The notes under the pieces are model-generated. The model saw nothing but the letters and a program-made list of their open reading frames with translations, made no database searches and was not told the origin of the DNA. A stretch of DNA of 64,000 bases from Qipengyuania algicida (GTDB taxonomy: Bacteria > Pseudomonadota > Alphaproteobacteria > Sphingomonadales > Sphingomonadaceae), in NCBI RefSeq assembly GCF_009828025.1, contig NZ_WTYA01000008.1:62001-126000 (forward strand), read 5' to 3'. The position numbers and the translations under genes were made by a program. Positions within the stretch are counted from its first letter, which is position 1. Each line of letters opens with the position of its first letter. This document shows, piece by piece, positions 38,241-47,748 of the stretch.

Positions 38241-39785
38241 TTACGCCGCCGCTCCTTCCGCGGCCTTGAGCTTATACTCGTCTCGCAACTCGCGCTTGTA
38301 GAGCTTGCCGTTGGCCTCGCGCGGCAAATCGGCCCGGAAATCGAATTGCTTCGGCATCTTTATGCGGCTGAGACTGGGAGCGAGGAAGTCGCGCAATTCC
38401 TGCTCCAGGCCCTCGCCAGCCTCATCCATGTCTATCGGCTGGATGACCGCAACGACCCGCTCGCCAAGGTCAGCATCCGGCGCGCCGATCACCGCCGCGT
38501 CCATCACCTTGTCATGGGTGACGAGCAGGTTCTCGATCTCCTGCGGATAGATATTGACGCCACCGGAAATGATCATGTGGCTCTTTCGGTCGGTGAGGTA
38601 GAGATAGCCGTCAGTATCGAGATGGCCGATGTCGCCCAGCGTCATCCAGCCGCGCTTGTGCATCGCCTCTGCGGTTTTGACCGGGTCGTTGTGGTAGGTC
38701 GGGACGCTATCATTCTCGAAATAGATCAATCCGTCGCTTTCGGGTGGCACTTCCTTACCATCCGGGTCGCATACGTGCACCGTACCGTGGATCGCCTTGC
38801 CCACGCTGCCGGGATGGGCCAGCCAGTCCTCCGATTTGATCAGCGTCATGCCGATCCCTTCCGACCCTGCGTAATATTCGATGATGATCGGGCCCCACCA
38901 TTCGATCATCGCCCGTTTGACCGGCACCGGGCAAGGTGCAGCGGCGTGGATGGCGCGCTTATGGCTCGACAAATCGTAACGGCTGCGCACCGCCTCATCG
39001 AGTTTGAGCATACGCACGAAATGGGTCGGCACCCACTGGCTGTCGGTCACGCGATAGCGCTCGATTACGGCCAGCGCCTCCTCGGGATCGAATCGCTCCA
39101 TGACAATCACCGTGCCGCCCAGACGCTGCGCAGTCGTGCACCAAGCAAGCGGCGCAGCATGATATAGTGGCGCGGGCGAGAGATAGACCATGCTGCCATC
39201 GGTCGGCATCCCCGCGCCCATTACCGCCAGCCCGACCAGCGCGTTCACCGCCAGCACGTCGTCATTTTCCGGCGGCTTGGGCTTGACCCCCTTGGGACGT
39301 CCCGTGGTTCCGGAGGAATAAAGCATATATTGCCCGGGCAGCGGGTCATCGAGCGGCGCATCGTCATGCTCCGCCAGCGCGGCCTCCAGATCATCTGCGC
39401 CGCCTTCGCCCAGCACCAGGAACGAGCAGCCGCTGCACTCGCGGCGCAATTCGGCAACGAGATCGGCATATTTCACCGAGGTGACCAGCATCCCGGCCCC
39501 GGCATCCTGCATAATGTATGCAATCTCGGGAGCGGTGAGCCGGGTCGATACCGGGACCATCATCGTGCCCGCACGCTGCGAACCCCACACCAGCTGCAGA
39601 TAGAGCGCGTGGTTTTCCATGAGCACGGCGAAACGGTCGTCGCGCCCCAGTCCTTTGCCGCGCAGCAACCGGGCGAAGCGGTTGGCCGTGCGATCCATTT
39701 CGCCATAGCTGATCGTCTGCCCGCTGGCGGCCATGATGATCGCGGGATGATCGGGGCGCGCCTGCGCATGGGTAATCGGATGCAT
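38241..39785 (-). CDS. Acyl-CoA synthetase (AMP-forming)
   Basis: A 514-aa ANL-superfamily ligase that activates a carboxylic acid to its CoA thioester with ATP. Motifs: YSSGTTGRPKGV (P-loop), YYAGSEG, the hinge DRKSHMIISGGVNIYPQEIE and the C-terminal catalytic Lys in EANGKLYKREL. The substrate is not determinable; fatty or cyclic acids are possible. The ATG at 39785 follows GGGAGAG; 26 further codons upstream are rejected. No pathway genes are adjacent. Confidence 0.88.
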   Translation of the reverse strand: MHPITHAQARPDHPAIIMAASGQTISYGEMDRTANRFARLLRGKGLGRDDRFAVLMENHALYLQLVWGSQRAGTMMVPVSTRLTAPEIAYIMQDAGAGMLVTSVKYADLVAELRRECSGCSFLVLGEGGADDLEAALAEHDDAPLDDPLPGQYMLYSSGTTGRPKGVKPKPPENDDVLAVNALVGLAVMGAGMPTDGSMVYLSPAPLYHAAPLAWCTTAQRLGGTVIVMERFDPEEALAVIERYRVTDSQWVPTHFVRMLKLDEAVRSRYDLSSHKRAIHAAAPCPVPVKRAMIEWWGPIIIEYYAGSEGIGMTLIKSEDWLAHPGSVGKAIHGTVHVCDPDGKEVPPESDGLIYFENDSVPTYHNDPVKTAEAMHKRGWMTLGDIGHLDTDGYLYLTDRKSHMIISGGVNIYPQEIENLLVTHDKVMDAAVIGAPDADLGERVVAVIQPIDMDEAGEGLEQELRDFLAPSLSRIKMPKQFDFRADLPREANGKLYKRELRDEYKLKAAEGAAA

Positions 39786-39865
39786 CGTGTTCTCTCCCAA
39801 CCGGCCTCTTGGCGGACCGAATAGTTGCGAGAAGAAACCTACGCCTCTGGAGAGTACGGGCAAGA

Positions 39866-39892
39866 AAAAAGGCAGCAGGTTTCCCTGCCGCC
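39866..39892 (-). terminator. Intrinsic terminator of the M23 peptidase gene
   Basis: On the minus strand GGCGGCAGG-GAAA-CCTGCTGCC is followed by TTTTTTC, a textbook stem-loop plus T-run 35 bp after the stop codon. Confidence 0.88.
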
Positions 39893-39926
39893 TCTTCGTC
39901 CCCAGCCCGTCAGCCAGACAGTAAGA

Positions 39927-40610
39927 TTATTCGCTGTCGTCGTCGCTGTTGTCCATCATCGCCAGCATCGGTGCCGTCGGGTCGCCCTGCGCTTCCATAT
40001 AGGGCGCAGGATTGACGGCATGGCCATCGACGCGGACTTCATAGTGCAGATGCGGGCCGGTCGAACGACCGGTCGAGCCGACATAGCCGATCAGCTGGCC
40101 CTTCTTGACGGTCTCGCCGGCGTGAACCGCAACCTTGGAAAGGTGGCCGTACCGCGTTTCCATATCCGCACCGTGTTCGATGGCGATATAATTGCCATAG
40201 CTCGAGAACGGACCTGCACGCTCGACGACGCCATCCGCCGGAGCATAGACCGGCGTCCCGCGCGGCGCGGCAAGATCGATGCCCTTGTGCATCCGCAGGC
40301 CGCCGAGCACGGGATGCTCACGCTCACCGAATGGGCTGGTCACCCGGAAATTGTTGACCGGGGTGCGCGACGGGATCGCAACGCTGTTGGCAATCGTGCG
40401 CGGCTGGCTCTGCTGGGCACTCCAGCTGGCAAAGAGCTGGTGAAACTGGGTGTCGGGGTTCTGGTTGGTGACGCCCGTGCCCGCTGCGGGCTGGACCACC
40501 GGGGCAACATAATTGGGAGATTCAGCAGAAGCCGGAGTGGCTGCGATCCCGAAAACTGCGGCTGATGCCGCAAGCACGACCGTAGCGCGCCGAATAATGC
40601 GATTGTCCAT
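39927..40610 (-). CDS. M23-family metallopeptidase (LytM-type)
   Basis: A 227-aa secreted protein with signal peptide (residues about 8-29, cleavage after ASA) and a C-terminal M23 domain. The zinc ligands are visible: His108 and Asp112 in MHKGIDLAAP and His189 in GPHLHYEVRV, with His187 as partner. It is expected to cut peptidoglycan cross-links or to regulate an amidase in the periplasm. The C-terminus is an acidic tail. No coiled-coil is present. The ATG at 40610 lacks a strong ribosome site. Confidence 0.9.
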   Translation of the reverse strand: MDNRIIRRATVVLAASAAVFGIAATPASAESPNYVAPVVQPAAGTGVTNQNPDTQFHQLFASWSAQQSQPRTIANSVAIPSRTPVNNFRVTSPFGEREHPVLGGLRMHKGIDLAAPRGTPVYAPADGVVERAGPFSSYGNYIAIEHGADMETRYGHLSKVAVHAGETVKKGQLIGYVGSTGRSTGPHLHYEVRVDGHAVNPAPYMEAQGDPTAPMLAMMDNSDDDSE

Positions 40611-40751
40611 ATTTGACCCGTCCAACCCGCGACTTGTGTCGCGACCCTTCTTTTCTGACCGAATGGAACGCCCCCGCGTTTCCGCCCGGCTTTGCGTTTG
40701 ACTTCGGAACCCTCCGCCGTCTCGTGAGTTAGTGGTTAAGGGCGCAAAGGT

Positions 40752-41555
40752 TTACGAAGCAATACCCGCGTAATAGCCGCGCGGCAGACCGGCTGCTTGG
40801 CGCGCCGAGTCGTTGAATGGTGCTTTAATGCGCCCCACGAAATGCTTCCTGACAAGATTTTGCCATAATTTCCGCGGGCATTCGTCGCGGGTGAGGCTCA
40901 CCTTGTCGAAGTGCTTTACACCGATTCCTACATGGCGGACTTCGTCGTCAAGGATTCGAGACAGGATCAGCGCGCCCGATTCGTCACCGCCTTGGCGTAT
41001 GCGATCAATCATTGCGGGCGTAACATCCAGCCCGCGCGCTTCCAGCACCATCGGCACGACGGCCAGTCGGGCAGCGACATCACCTTTGGTGTCGCAGGCC
41101 GCCTGCCATAACCCATCGTGCACCGGGAGAGCGCCGTAGAGGCTGCCGAACTGGCCAAGCTTGCGAGCCAGCAGGGCGAAATGCATCGCTTCGTCGGCGG
41201 CAACTCCGAGGAAATCGGAGACGAACTCTTCGCCCTGCTGCGCCCCGAAGCGGCCAGCCATGTCGAGCGCCAGATCGATCGCCACGAATTCGATATGCGC
41301 CAGCGCGTGCCACGATGCGACTTGCGCTCGCAAGGACCCGCCACGTCCGCGCCTCGGCATTTGCGTTGGCGGCAGCAGTTCGAGTCCGTCCGGCCAGACT
41401 GGCCGATCTGGCATGGGCTCAGGAAAGGAAAATACGAGCCGCCCGAGCCGCCAGTCGCGCGCAACCCGGCGTGTGGCGCGAATTTTCTCCTTCGGCTCCC
41501 CGGTCAGCAAGGCAGCGCGGATCGCCGAGCCCAGCGATGGCTTATCCGCACTCAC
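40752..41555 (-). CDS. DUF455 ferritin-like protein
   Basis: A 267-aa protein of the DUF455 family, a ferritin-like four-helix fold. Helices with Glu and ExxH patterns are visible (HALAHIEFVAIDLALDMAG, GVAADEAMHFALLARKL, ILDDEVRHVGIGVKHF), consistent with a di-metal centre. Substrate and reaction are unknown. The GTG start at 41555 overlaps the bcp stop by four bases (GTGA), so it is the last gene of a glnE-bcp-DUF455 unit. Confidence 0.8.
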   Translation of the reverse strand: MSADKPSLGSAIRAALLTGEPKEKIRATRRVARDWRLGRLVFSFPEPMPDRPVWPDGLELLPPTQMPRRGRGGSLRAQVASWHALAHIEFVAIDLALDMAGRFGAQQGEEFVSDFLGVAADEAMHFALLARKLGQFGSLYGALPVHDGLWQAACDTKGDVAARLAVVPMVLEARGLDVTPAMIDRIRQGGDESGALILSRILDDEVRHVGIGVKHFDKVSLTRDECPRKLWQNLVRKHFVGRIKAPFNDSARQAAGLPRGYYAGIAS

Positions 41556-42025
41556 GCAGAGCGCGCGGCTGCGAGCACTTCGGCGGCGTGGCCCTTGACC
41601 TTGACCTTGTTCCAAACGCGCTCGATACCCCCGTCAGGCCCGACCAGATAGGTCGTGCGGACCATGCCCATGAAGCTTTTGCCGTACATCTTCTTCTCCG
41701 CCCAAACGCCGAGCCGATCGGACAGCCCGTCCTCCTCGCGATCGGTCGCCAGCGGCACTGTCAGCGTATGCTTGGCGATGAAATTGCGATGCTTTTGGGG
41801 CGAATCCTTACTGATCCCGAGCAGCGCCACGCCAGCTTCGTCGAAATCGGGCTTGAGCGCTGAAAAATCGGTCGCCTCTGTAGTGCATCCGGGCGTGTTG
41901 TCCTTGGGATAGAAGAACAGTACGACCCGCCTGCCGGAAAAATCGCCAATGCTAACGGTCCCGCCGTCCGGGGTCTCCAGAGAAATATCGGGAATGGGGT
42001 CGCCCACCGCTGCCGTGTCGCTCAT
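41552..42025 (-). CDS. bcp: Thiol peroxidase, Bcp/PrxQ type
   Basis: A 157-aa peroxiredoxin that reduces hydroperoxides in the cytoplasm. The peroxidatic Cys47 is in FYPKDNTPGCTTEATDF. The resolving Cys found five residues later in E. coli Bcp is absent (Ala instead), so this is a one-Cys or atypically resolved form. It overlaps glnE by four bases (ATGA) and DUF455 by four (GTGA). Confidence 0.92.
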   Translation of the reverse strand: MSDTAAVGDPIPDISLETPDGGTVSIGDFSGRRVVLFFYPKDNTPGCTTEATDFSALKPDFDEAGVALLGISKDSPQKHRNFIAKHTLTVPLATDREEDGLSDRLGVWAEKKMYGKSFMGMVRTTYLVGPDGGIERVWNKVKVKGHAAEVLAAARSA

Positions 42026-44691
42026 GTCGTTTCCAGCTCCTCGTTGAAATGCTGTTTCCAGCCGCTCGCTACAGCTTCGCGCGCGCTATTCAAACCGTCG
42101 AGTAGTCCGGCGATATCGCCATGACCGGTCTGCCGTGCGAGAACCCCCGCCGCGCTCCCCACCGGCATTTCCAGTTCAGGCGCCAGCAGCCGCGCCCCGA
42201 CCAATAGCCGCGTCATCAGCCGATGGGCTTCGATCAGTTCCGGCGCAAGGAGCTCTGCTTCGACCAGCGCGACGACCGCTGAATCGAGATCGGGTGTTAG
42301 CGCAATCCTGTCGCGCAGTTGGAGGAAGTGAACCAGGAATTCGAGATCGACCAATCCGCCACGCAGCAGCTTGGCATCGAGTGGACCGCGCGGTGGCTTG
42401 TGCTGAGCCATCTCGAAGCGCATCGCCAGAACGTCGCCGCGCAGCTTGTCGGGAGCGCGCGGGATATTGAGGATCGTCTGGACGATCGCATCCAGTTGCG
42501 CAGACGCTTCAGGCGACCCGGCCAGCACCCGTGCGCGGGTCAACGCCATATGCTCCCATGTCCAGGCGTCTTCGCGCTGGTAGCGCTCGAATGCCGTCAG
42601 TCCTACCGCCAGCGGCCCTTGCGCGCCTTGCGGACGCAATCTCGTATCGACCTCGTACAGCGCACCCTCAGCGGTCGGGACGCTCAGAGCGGCAGTTACG
42701 CGCTGAGCGAGTCGATTATAATAAAGCGTTTTGCCAAGTGGTCGCGGACCATCCGATTCGCCCTCTCCTTCAGTGAAGAGGTAGATGACATCGAGATCGG
42801 ACGCATGGGTCAGCGCACCACCGCCAAGCCTCCCGAGGCCCAGTACCAACAATTCGCTGCCCTCGATCCGGCCATGGACGGTAGCAAACTCGTCCTGCGC
42901 CTTCTGACTGGCGACTTCTATGGCCGCCTCCGCCACGCGCGACAGCCCGGCTGCGATATCCAGCGGATCTTGCGACGCCTCGATCAATTGCATCCCGAAG
43001 GCAAAGCGCCGTTCGCTGACCACCACACGGATGCGGTCGAGCGCCTTTTCATAGGTGTCGCCCACCTCGCGACGGCGCATGTCCCCCGCCAGTTCGTCGA
43101 CGCTGGCGGTCGACGTAAACGCACTGCGATCGATCAGCGTGCCCAGCAGTTCGGGTCGACGCGCTAGTTCGTCGGCCAACGGCGGGGCGATGGCGAGGCA
43201 ATCGATCAACAGATCGAGCAGCCCGGGTCGTGCTTCGAGCAGGCGGAAAATATTGATCGCGCTGGGCAGGCGTTCGAGCAGCGTTTCCCACCGCACCAGC
43301 GCCAGCTCGCCATTTTCCGCGCCGTCGAAAGCCCCAAGCAATTGCGGGCGGATAGCATCGAAGGCGGCAATGGCCGCCGGGCTGCGCAGGGAGCGATAGC
43401 GTCCGTCGGTCCAACGCTCGACCCGCTCGATGAGCTGTTCGGGCGCGCTCGCCCCGGCCAACTCGCAACTGGGCCTTTCGGGACCATCGATCAGCCTGTC
43501 GAAGCGCGACGCCACATCTGCACAAACGTCCCGCAATTGCTCGACCAGTTCGCGCCCACCCTTGAACCCATCGAGCCGCGCAACATTGTCGAGCGCGTCG
43601 CCTTCTGGAAGCGTGTGGGTCTGATGATCGCCCACCATCTGCAAGCGGTGCTCGACGATGCGCAGCCGATCGTAGGCCTTGCCGAGGACCTGCGCGTCTT
43701 CGCTCGTGATGATCCCTGCTTGCGCCAGCGCATCGAGTGCAGCCCGCGTGCCGCGCTGACGCAGCTTGGGATTGCGCCCGCCATGAATCAGCTGGTGCGT
43801 CTGCGCGAAGAACTCGATCTCGCGAATGCCTCCGCGCCCCTGCTTGAGATTGAAACCGGGTCCGGGCTCGGTCGGTCCGGCATAGCGATCGCGAATCCTG
43901 AGCGAGAGGCGCCGGCTTTCCTCGATCGCCCCGAAGTCGAGGCTCTTGCGCCATACGAACGGTCGGATCGTGTGGAGGAATTTCTGACCGGCCGCGACAT
44001 CGCCTGCCGCAGCGCGCGCGCGAATGAAGGCGGCCCGCTCCCATGCCAACGCCGAGCTTTCATAATGAGACAGCGCTGCGTCGAGCGAGATGGCAAGCGG
44101 GCTCACTTCGGACGCCGGACGCAGGCGCAGATCGACTCGAAAGACATACCCGTCCTGCGTGTTTTCCGAGAGCAGCCGCATAATCTCGCGCGCATAGCGC
44201 TGCGCCGCCTCGCCCGGTTCGTCACGCTCGCGCCGCGGCAACGTATCGGGATCATAGAGCAGGATCGGATCGATGTCCGAGCTGTAGTTGAGCTCACCCG
44301 CACCGTGCTTGCCCAGCGCCAGTGCGATGAAACCGGCAGGCTCGGCATTCTCCACCCGCCCCGTGATCGCGGTGGCAATCGCGCGGTCGAGCGAGCGGTC
44401 GGCCAACGCGCTCAATTCGCCCATCACCCGGCTAAGCGGGAAAGCCCCGGCCAGATCACCGATAGCCAACGCGACCGCCAGCGCCAGCCGCTCGCGGCGC
44501 ATCGCGACCGCCGGATCGGCGTCTTCACGCCCTGCCTGCCGAGCATAATCGAGGGCATCCTCAGCCCGGCCTGCCGCGAGGAGATCGGCAAGCTCTGGCA
44601 ATCTGTCGAGACCATGCGCGAGAAAAGGAGCATGGGTTCGAGCGCGAACAAGCGCCCCATCCCAGTCAGCTTCGGAGACAAGCTTTCCCAT
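42022..44691 (-). CDS. glnE: Bifunctional glutamine synthetase adenylyltransferase / deadenylase
   Basis: An 889-aa enzyme that attaches or removes AMP on glutamine synthetase in response to PII and glutamine. Two nucleotidyltransferase domains are present: an N-terminal one with KHGAGELNYSSDIDPI (deadenylylation) and a C-terminal one with GLGRLGGGALTHASDLDVIYLF (adenylylation), separated by helical linkers. The N-terminus is slightly short for the family. It is divergent from the M28 peptidase and overlaps bcp. Confidence 0.95.
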   Translation of the reverse strand: MGKLVSEADWDGALVRARTHAPFLAHGLDRLPELADLLAAGRAEDALDYARQAGREDADPAVAMRRERLALAVALAIGDLAGAFPLSRVMGELSALADRSLDRAIATAITGRVENAEPAGFIALALGKHGAGELNYSSDIDPILLYDPDTLPRRERDEPGEAAQRYAREIMRLLSENTQDGYVFRVDLRLRPASEVSPLAISLDAALSHYESSALAWERAAFIRARAAAGDVAAGQKFLHTIRPFVWRKSLDFGAIEESRRLSLRIRDRYAGPTEPGPGFNLKQGRGGIREIEFFAQTHQLIHGGRNPKLRQRGTRAALDALAQAGIITSEDAQVLGKAYDRLRIVEHRLQMVGDHQTHTLPEGDALDNVARLDGFKGGRELVEQLRDVCADVASRFDRLIDGPERPSCELAGASAPEQLIERVERWTDGRYRSLRSPAAIAAFDAIRPQLLGAFDGAENGELALVRWETLLERLPSAINIFRLLEARPGLLDLLIDCLAIAPPLADELARRPELLGTLIDRSAFTSTASVDELAGDMRRREVGDTYEKALDRIRVVVSERRFAFGMQLIEASQDPLDIAAGLSRVAEAAIEVASQKAQDEFATVHGRIEGSELLVLGLGRLGGGALTHASDLDVIYLFTEGEGESDGPRPLGKTLYYNRLAQRVTAALSVPTAEGALYEVDTRLRPQGAQGPLAVGLTAFERYQREDAWTWEHMALTRARVLAGSPEASAQLDAIVQTILNIPRAPDKLRGDVLAMRFEMAQHKPPRGPLDAKLLRGGLVDLEFLVHFLQLRDRIALTPDLDSAVVALVEAELLAPELIEAHRLMTRLLVGARLLAPELEMPVGSAAGVLARQTGHGDIAGLLDGLNSAREAVASGWKQHFNEELETT

Positions 44692-44810
44692 CGCGCTGCC
44701 ATGCCCTGCGTCCGTCCGGCGAACAAGTCGCGGTTGAACGCAGCCCGCTTGCCCCTGCCCGGCATTGCTGCCAAATCGCTCGCACGTTCTTGATCAGAGA
44801 GGGGTCTCAC

Positions 44811-46520
44811 ATGTTCCGCAAATTCGCCATCGCCGCCAGCGCCATCGCGCTGACCTCCTGCGCCAGCACTCCCATCGACACCTCGATGATCTCTGTACCG
44901 GCGGAAACCGACCTCACCGCCGCGCAGGCGGAAGTCGCCGTGGCACCCTCGATTCCGCTGATGAAGGCAGTGACCAAGCGCCTCTCGCAGGACGATTTCG
45001 AAGGCCGGGCACCGAGCACCGCCGTCGAAACGAAAATCCTCGATTACATCGTGTCGGAGTTCAAAAAGGTCGGGCTGAAGCCGGGCAACCATGGTCAATG
45101 GCTTCAGGAAGTGCCGACGGTCGAAATCACCGGGGGCGATTATACGCCGCTGACCATCAAAGGCGGCGCGCAGCCACTGTCGTTTAATTTCGGCGATCAA
45201 TATGTTGCCGTCAGCTACCGCGTGACACCCAAGACCGAAATCAAGGACAGCCCACTGGTGTTCGTCGGATACGGCATCAACGCGCCCGAGCTGGGCTGGA
45301 ACGATTATGCCGGTATCGACATGCACGGCAAGACGGCGGTGATCCTGGTCAATGATCCCGACTATGCGATGAACGAGCAGACCGGGCTCTTCAAAGGCCG
45401 CCGGATGACCTATTATGGGCGCTGGACCTACAAGTTCGAAGAAGCTGCGCGCCAGGGTGCCGCCGCAGCAATCATCGTCCATGACACCTTCCCCGCCGCC
45501 TATGGCTGGAACGTCGTCAACTCCAGCTGGACCGGCGCGCAATATTACGTCCAGAAGAAGAACGACAACATGGATCAGACCATGGCCAATGGCTGGGTCC
45601 AGAAGCCTGTCGCCGAAGCAATCCTGCAGGATGCCGGGCAGGATCTGGCATCGCTGACCGCCGCCGCTCAGCGCAAGGGCTTCAAGGCCGTCCCGCTAGG
45701 CCTCACCGCCAGTTTCGGTTTCGACAACAAGATCCGTCGGGCGACTTCGCACAATGTCGTGGGCATCCTGCCCGGAACCAAGCGCCCCAACGAATACGTG
45801 CTCTATTCCGCACACTGGGACCATCTGGGCCACTGCACGCCCGACAAGACCGGTGACGACATCTGCAATGGCGCGGTCGACAATGCCACCGGTGTCGGCG
45901 CGATCACTGCGCTGGCCGATGCCAATCATCGCTATGGCCCCGCCGAAAGGAGTCAGGTGTTCATCGCGCTGACACTGGAGGAATCGGGCCTGTTGGGATC
46001 GGAATATTACGCCCAGAACCCTATCTATCCGCTCAACCGCACGGTCGGCGGGGTCAATATCGACGCATTGCTGCCGGGAGACCGCGCACGCGACTATTCG
46101 ATGACCGGCGGTGACAAATCGCAGCTGACCGACCTGTTCCGCCGCGCCCTGAAGGATCAGGGACTTTATGAATCCGCCGAGGAATCGCCGGAAAAGGGGC
46201 ATTATTACCGCTCTGACCATTTCAGCTTCGCCAAGCGGGGCGTGCCGATGTTCGATATCGGACGCGGGACCGACTGGGTTCATGGCGGCAAGGCGGCTGG
46301 GGAAGCTGCGGCCAAAGATTATGTCGAGAACCGCTATCACCAGCCGAGCGACGAATGGTCCGACAACTGGAACTGGGCTGGGATCACCCAGGATCTCGGC
46401 CTTTATTACCAGCTCGGCCGGATGCTCGCCGACAGCGACGTGTGGCCCAATTGGCGCAAGACCGATGAATTCCGCGCAGTGCGCGACAAGGATTGCGCGA
46501 AAGCTGATGCGGGATGTTGA
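44811..46520 (+). CDS. M28-family metallopeptidase, lipoprotein
   Basis: A 569-aa exported zinc aminopeptidase-like protein with lipobox LTSC (Cys17). A protease-associated insertion lies near residues 130-250. Zinc ligands of the M28 core are visible: HWDHLGH, GAVDNATGVGA, LEESGLLGSEYY and YRSDHFSFA. It probably degrades peptides in the periplasm or at the outer membrane. AGAGAGGGG precedes the ATG at 44811. Confidence 0.9.
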   Translation: MFRKFAIAASAIALTSCASTPIDTSMISVPAETDLTAAQAEVAVAPSIPLMKAVTKRLSQDDFEGRAPSTAVETKILDYIVSEFKKVGLKPGNHGQWLQEVPTVEITGGDYTPLTIKGGAQPLSFNFGDQYVAVSYRVTPKTEIKDSPLVFVGYGINAPELGWNDYAGIDMHGKTAVILVNDPDYAMNEQTGLFKGRRMTYYGRWTYKFEEAARQGAAAAIIVHDTFPAAYGWNVVNSSWTGAQYYVQKKNDNMDQTMANGWVQKPVAEAILQDAGQDLASLTAAAQRKGFKAVPLGLTASFGFDNKIRRATSHNVVGILPGTKRPNEYVLYSAHWDHLGHCTPDKTGDDICNGAVDNATGVGAITALADANHRYGPAERSQVFIALTLEESGLLGSEYYAQNPIYPLNRTVGGVNIDALLPGDRARDYSMTGGDKSQLTDLFRRALKDQGLYESAEESPEKGHYYRSDHFSFAKRGVPMFDIGRGTDWVHGGKAAGEAAAKDYVENRYHQPSDEWSDNWNWAGITQDLGLYYQLGRMLADSDVWPNWRKTDEFRAVRDKDCAKADAGC

Positions 46521-46535
46521 GGTGAAATCGCGTTT

Positions 46536-47522
46536 ATGACCCTTCGAATGCCGCCCGAATGGGCACCGCAGGAATGGCTCTGGATCGGCTTTCCTCACGA
46601 CGCTGACGAATGGCCCGAGGTGCTTGCGCGTGCGCAGGAACAAATTGCCGCATTCGCCAGTGCGGTTGCGGACAGTGGCCAGGAAGTGCGCCTGCTGGTG
46701 CGTGACGCGGCAAACGAGGCGCGCGCGCGCCAGCTCGTAGCGCCGTCCGTCACTCTTGAGCGGCAAGAGTACGGCGATGTCTGGCTGCGCGATACCGGGC
46801 CGCTGGTGCTGCTCGACGAAAACGGCCGCCGCAGTGCGCGGCGGTTCGGCTTCAACGGCTGGGGCGGCAAATATCTGATGGACGGGGACCAGACGATCGG
46901 GGCCGAGCTGGCGCGCGACGCCGGCCTGCCACTCGATACGTCGGACTGGATTCTGGAAGGTGGCGCAGTGGATGGCGATGGCACCGGGTTGGTAGTCACG
47001 ACCGAACAATGCCTGCTCAATCCCAATCGCAACCCGCAATTGTCGCGCGAGGATATAGAGCAGCGGATGACCAGCGATCTGGGTTTCAACCGGGTGCTCT
47101 GGCTTGGGGACGGACTGATCAACGATCACACCGACGGCCACGTCGACAATCTGGCGCGCTTCGTCGGCCCCAACCGCCTCGCTCTGCCCCGCGCAACCGG
47201 GCCGGACGACCCCAACGCAGCCATTTATACCGATGCGAAGCGGCGGGCGGAGGATTTCGGGGTTGAGGTCTGCGAGATACCCTCGCCCGGTCGCATGACA
47301 CGGGGCGATTTCGTCGAACCGGCAAGCTATGCCAATTTCGCGATCACCAGCCACCTCGTCGTCGTGCCGACCTTCGGATCACCGCATGATAACGAAGCGG
47401 TTGAAGCGATCGCGGCGCTGTTCCCGGACCGCAGCACGATTGGCCTGCCAGCCGACGCGGTATTGGCGGGCGGCGGCGGTTTCCACTGCGCCAGCCAGCA
47501 GATGCCCCGGGGCGCGATTTAA
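46536..47522 (+). CDS. Agmatine deiminase family protein
   Basis: A 328-aa member of the PAD_porph / agmatine deiminase family, which converts agmatine to N-carbamoylputrescine. The catalytic Cys318 is in GGGGFHCASQQMP; DTGP and the NDHTDGHVDNLARF motif carry the His and Asp residues. It lies 15 bp downstream of the M28 peptidase gene and is probably cotranscribed. No other polyamine pathway gene is adjacent except a spermidine-synthase-like methyltransferase gene near 48 kb. Confidence 0.9.
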   Translation: MTLRMPPEWAPQEWLWIGFPHDADEWPEVLARAQEQIAAFASAVADSGQEVRLLVRDAANEARARQLVAPSVTLERQEYGDVWLRDTGPLVLLDENGRRSARRFGFNGWGGKYLMDGDQTIGAELARDAGLPLDTSDWILEGGAVDGDGTGLVVTTEQCLLNPNRNPQLSREDIEQRMTSDLGFNRVLWLGDGLINDHTDGHVDNLARFVGPNRLALPRATGPDDPNAAIYTDAKRRAEDFGVEVCEIPSPGRMTRGDFVEPASYANFAITSHLVVVPTFGSPHDNEAVEAIAALFPDRSTIGLPADAVLAGGGGFHCASQQMPRGAI

Positions 47523-47556
47523 CCTTTCGTTAGCCTTTTCGGCGGACAATGCGGGC

Positions 47557-47688
47557 ATGGCCAAGGCAATCGCTCTTACGCGGACGCAGTTCAACGCGCT
47601 CACCGATCCCTTCGAGGTCGCACGAATGGTGATCGTGGCAGGCTGCGCACTGTCGCTGATACTGGCCCAGGGCTGGCTGCCCTTCTGA
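47557..47688 (+). CDS. Possible 43-aa membrane protein
   Basis: The frame encodes a hydrophilic N-terminus (AKAIALTRTQFNALTDPFE) and one hydrophobic C-terminal helix (ARMVIVAGCALSLILAQ). Codon use is GC3-rich as in real genes of the window, but the ribosome site is weak. It follows the agmatine deiminase gene by 34 bp and may be in the same operon. Function unknown. Confidence 0.4.
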   Translation: MAKAIALTRTQFNALTDPFEVARMVIVAGCALSLILAQGWLPF

Positions 47689-47748
47689 CTTGCCGTGACG
47701 GAGAGGGCTTCCACCCTCGCTGTAAGGCGCAATCGCTGGAATGAGGTG

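Noticed and set aside
40628-40643. CGCGAC-TTGT-GTCGCG hairpin before the M23 peptidase gene
   Set aside because: It could be a 5'-UTR structure but nothing ties it to regulation or to a known RNA family.
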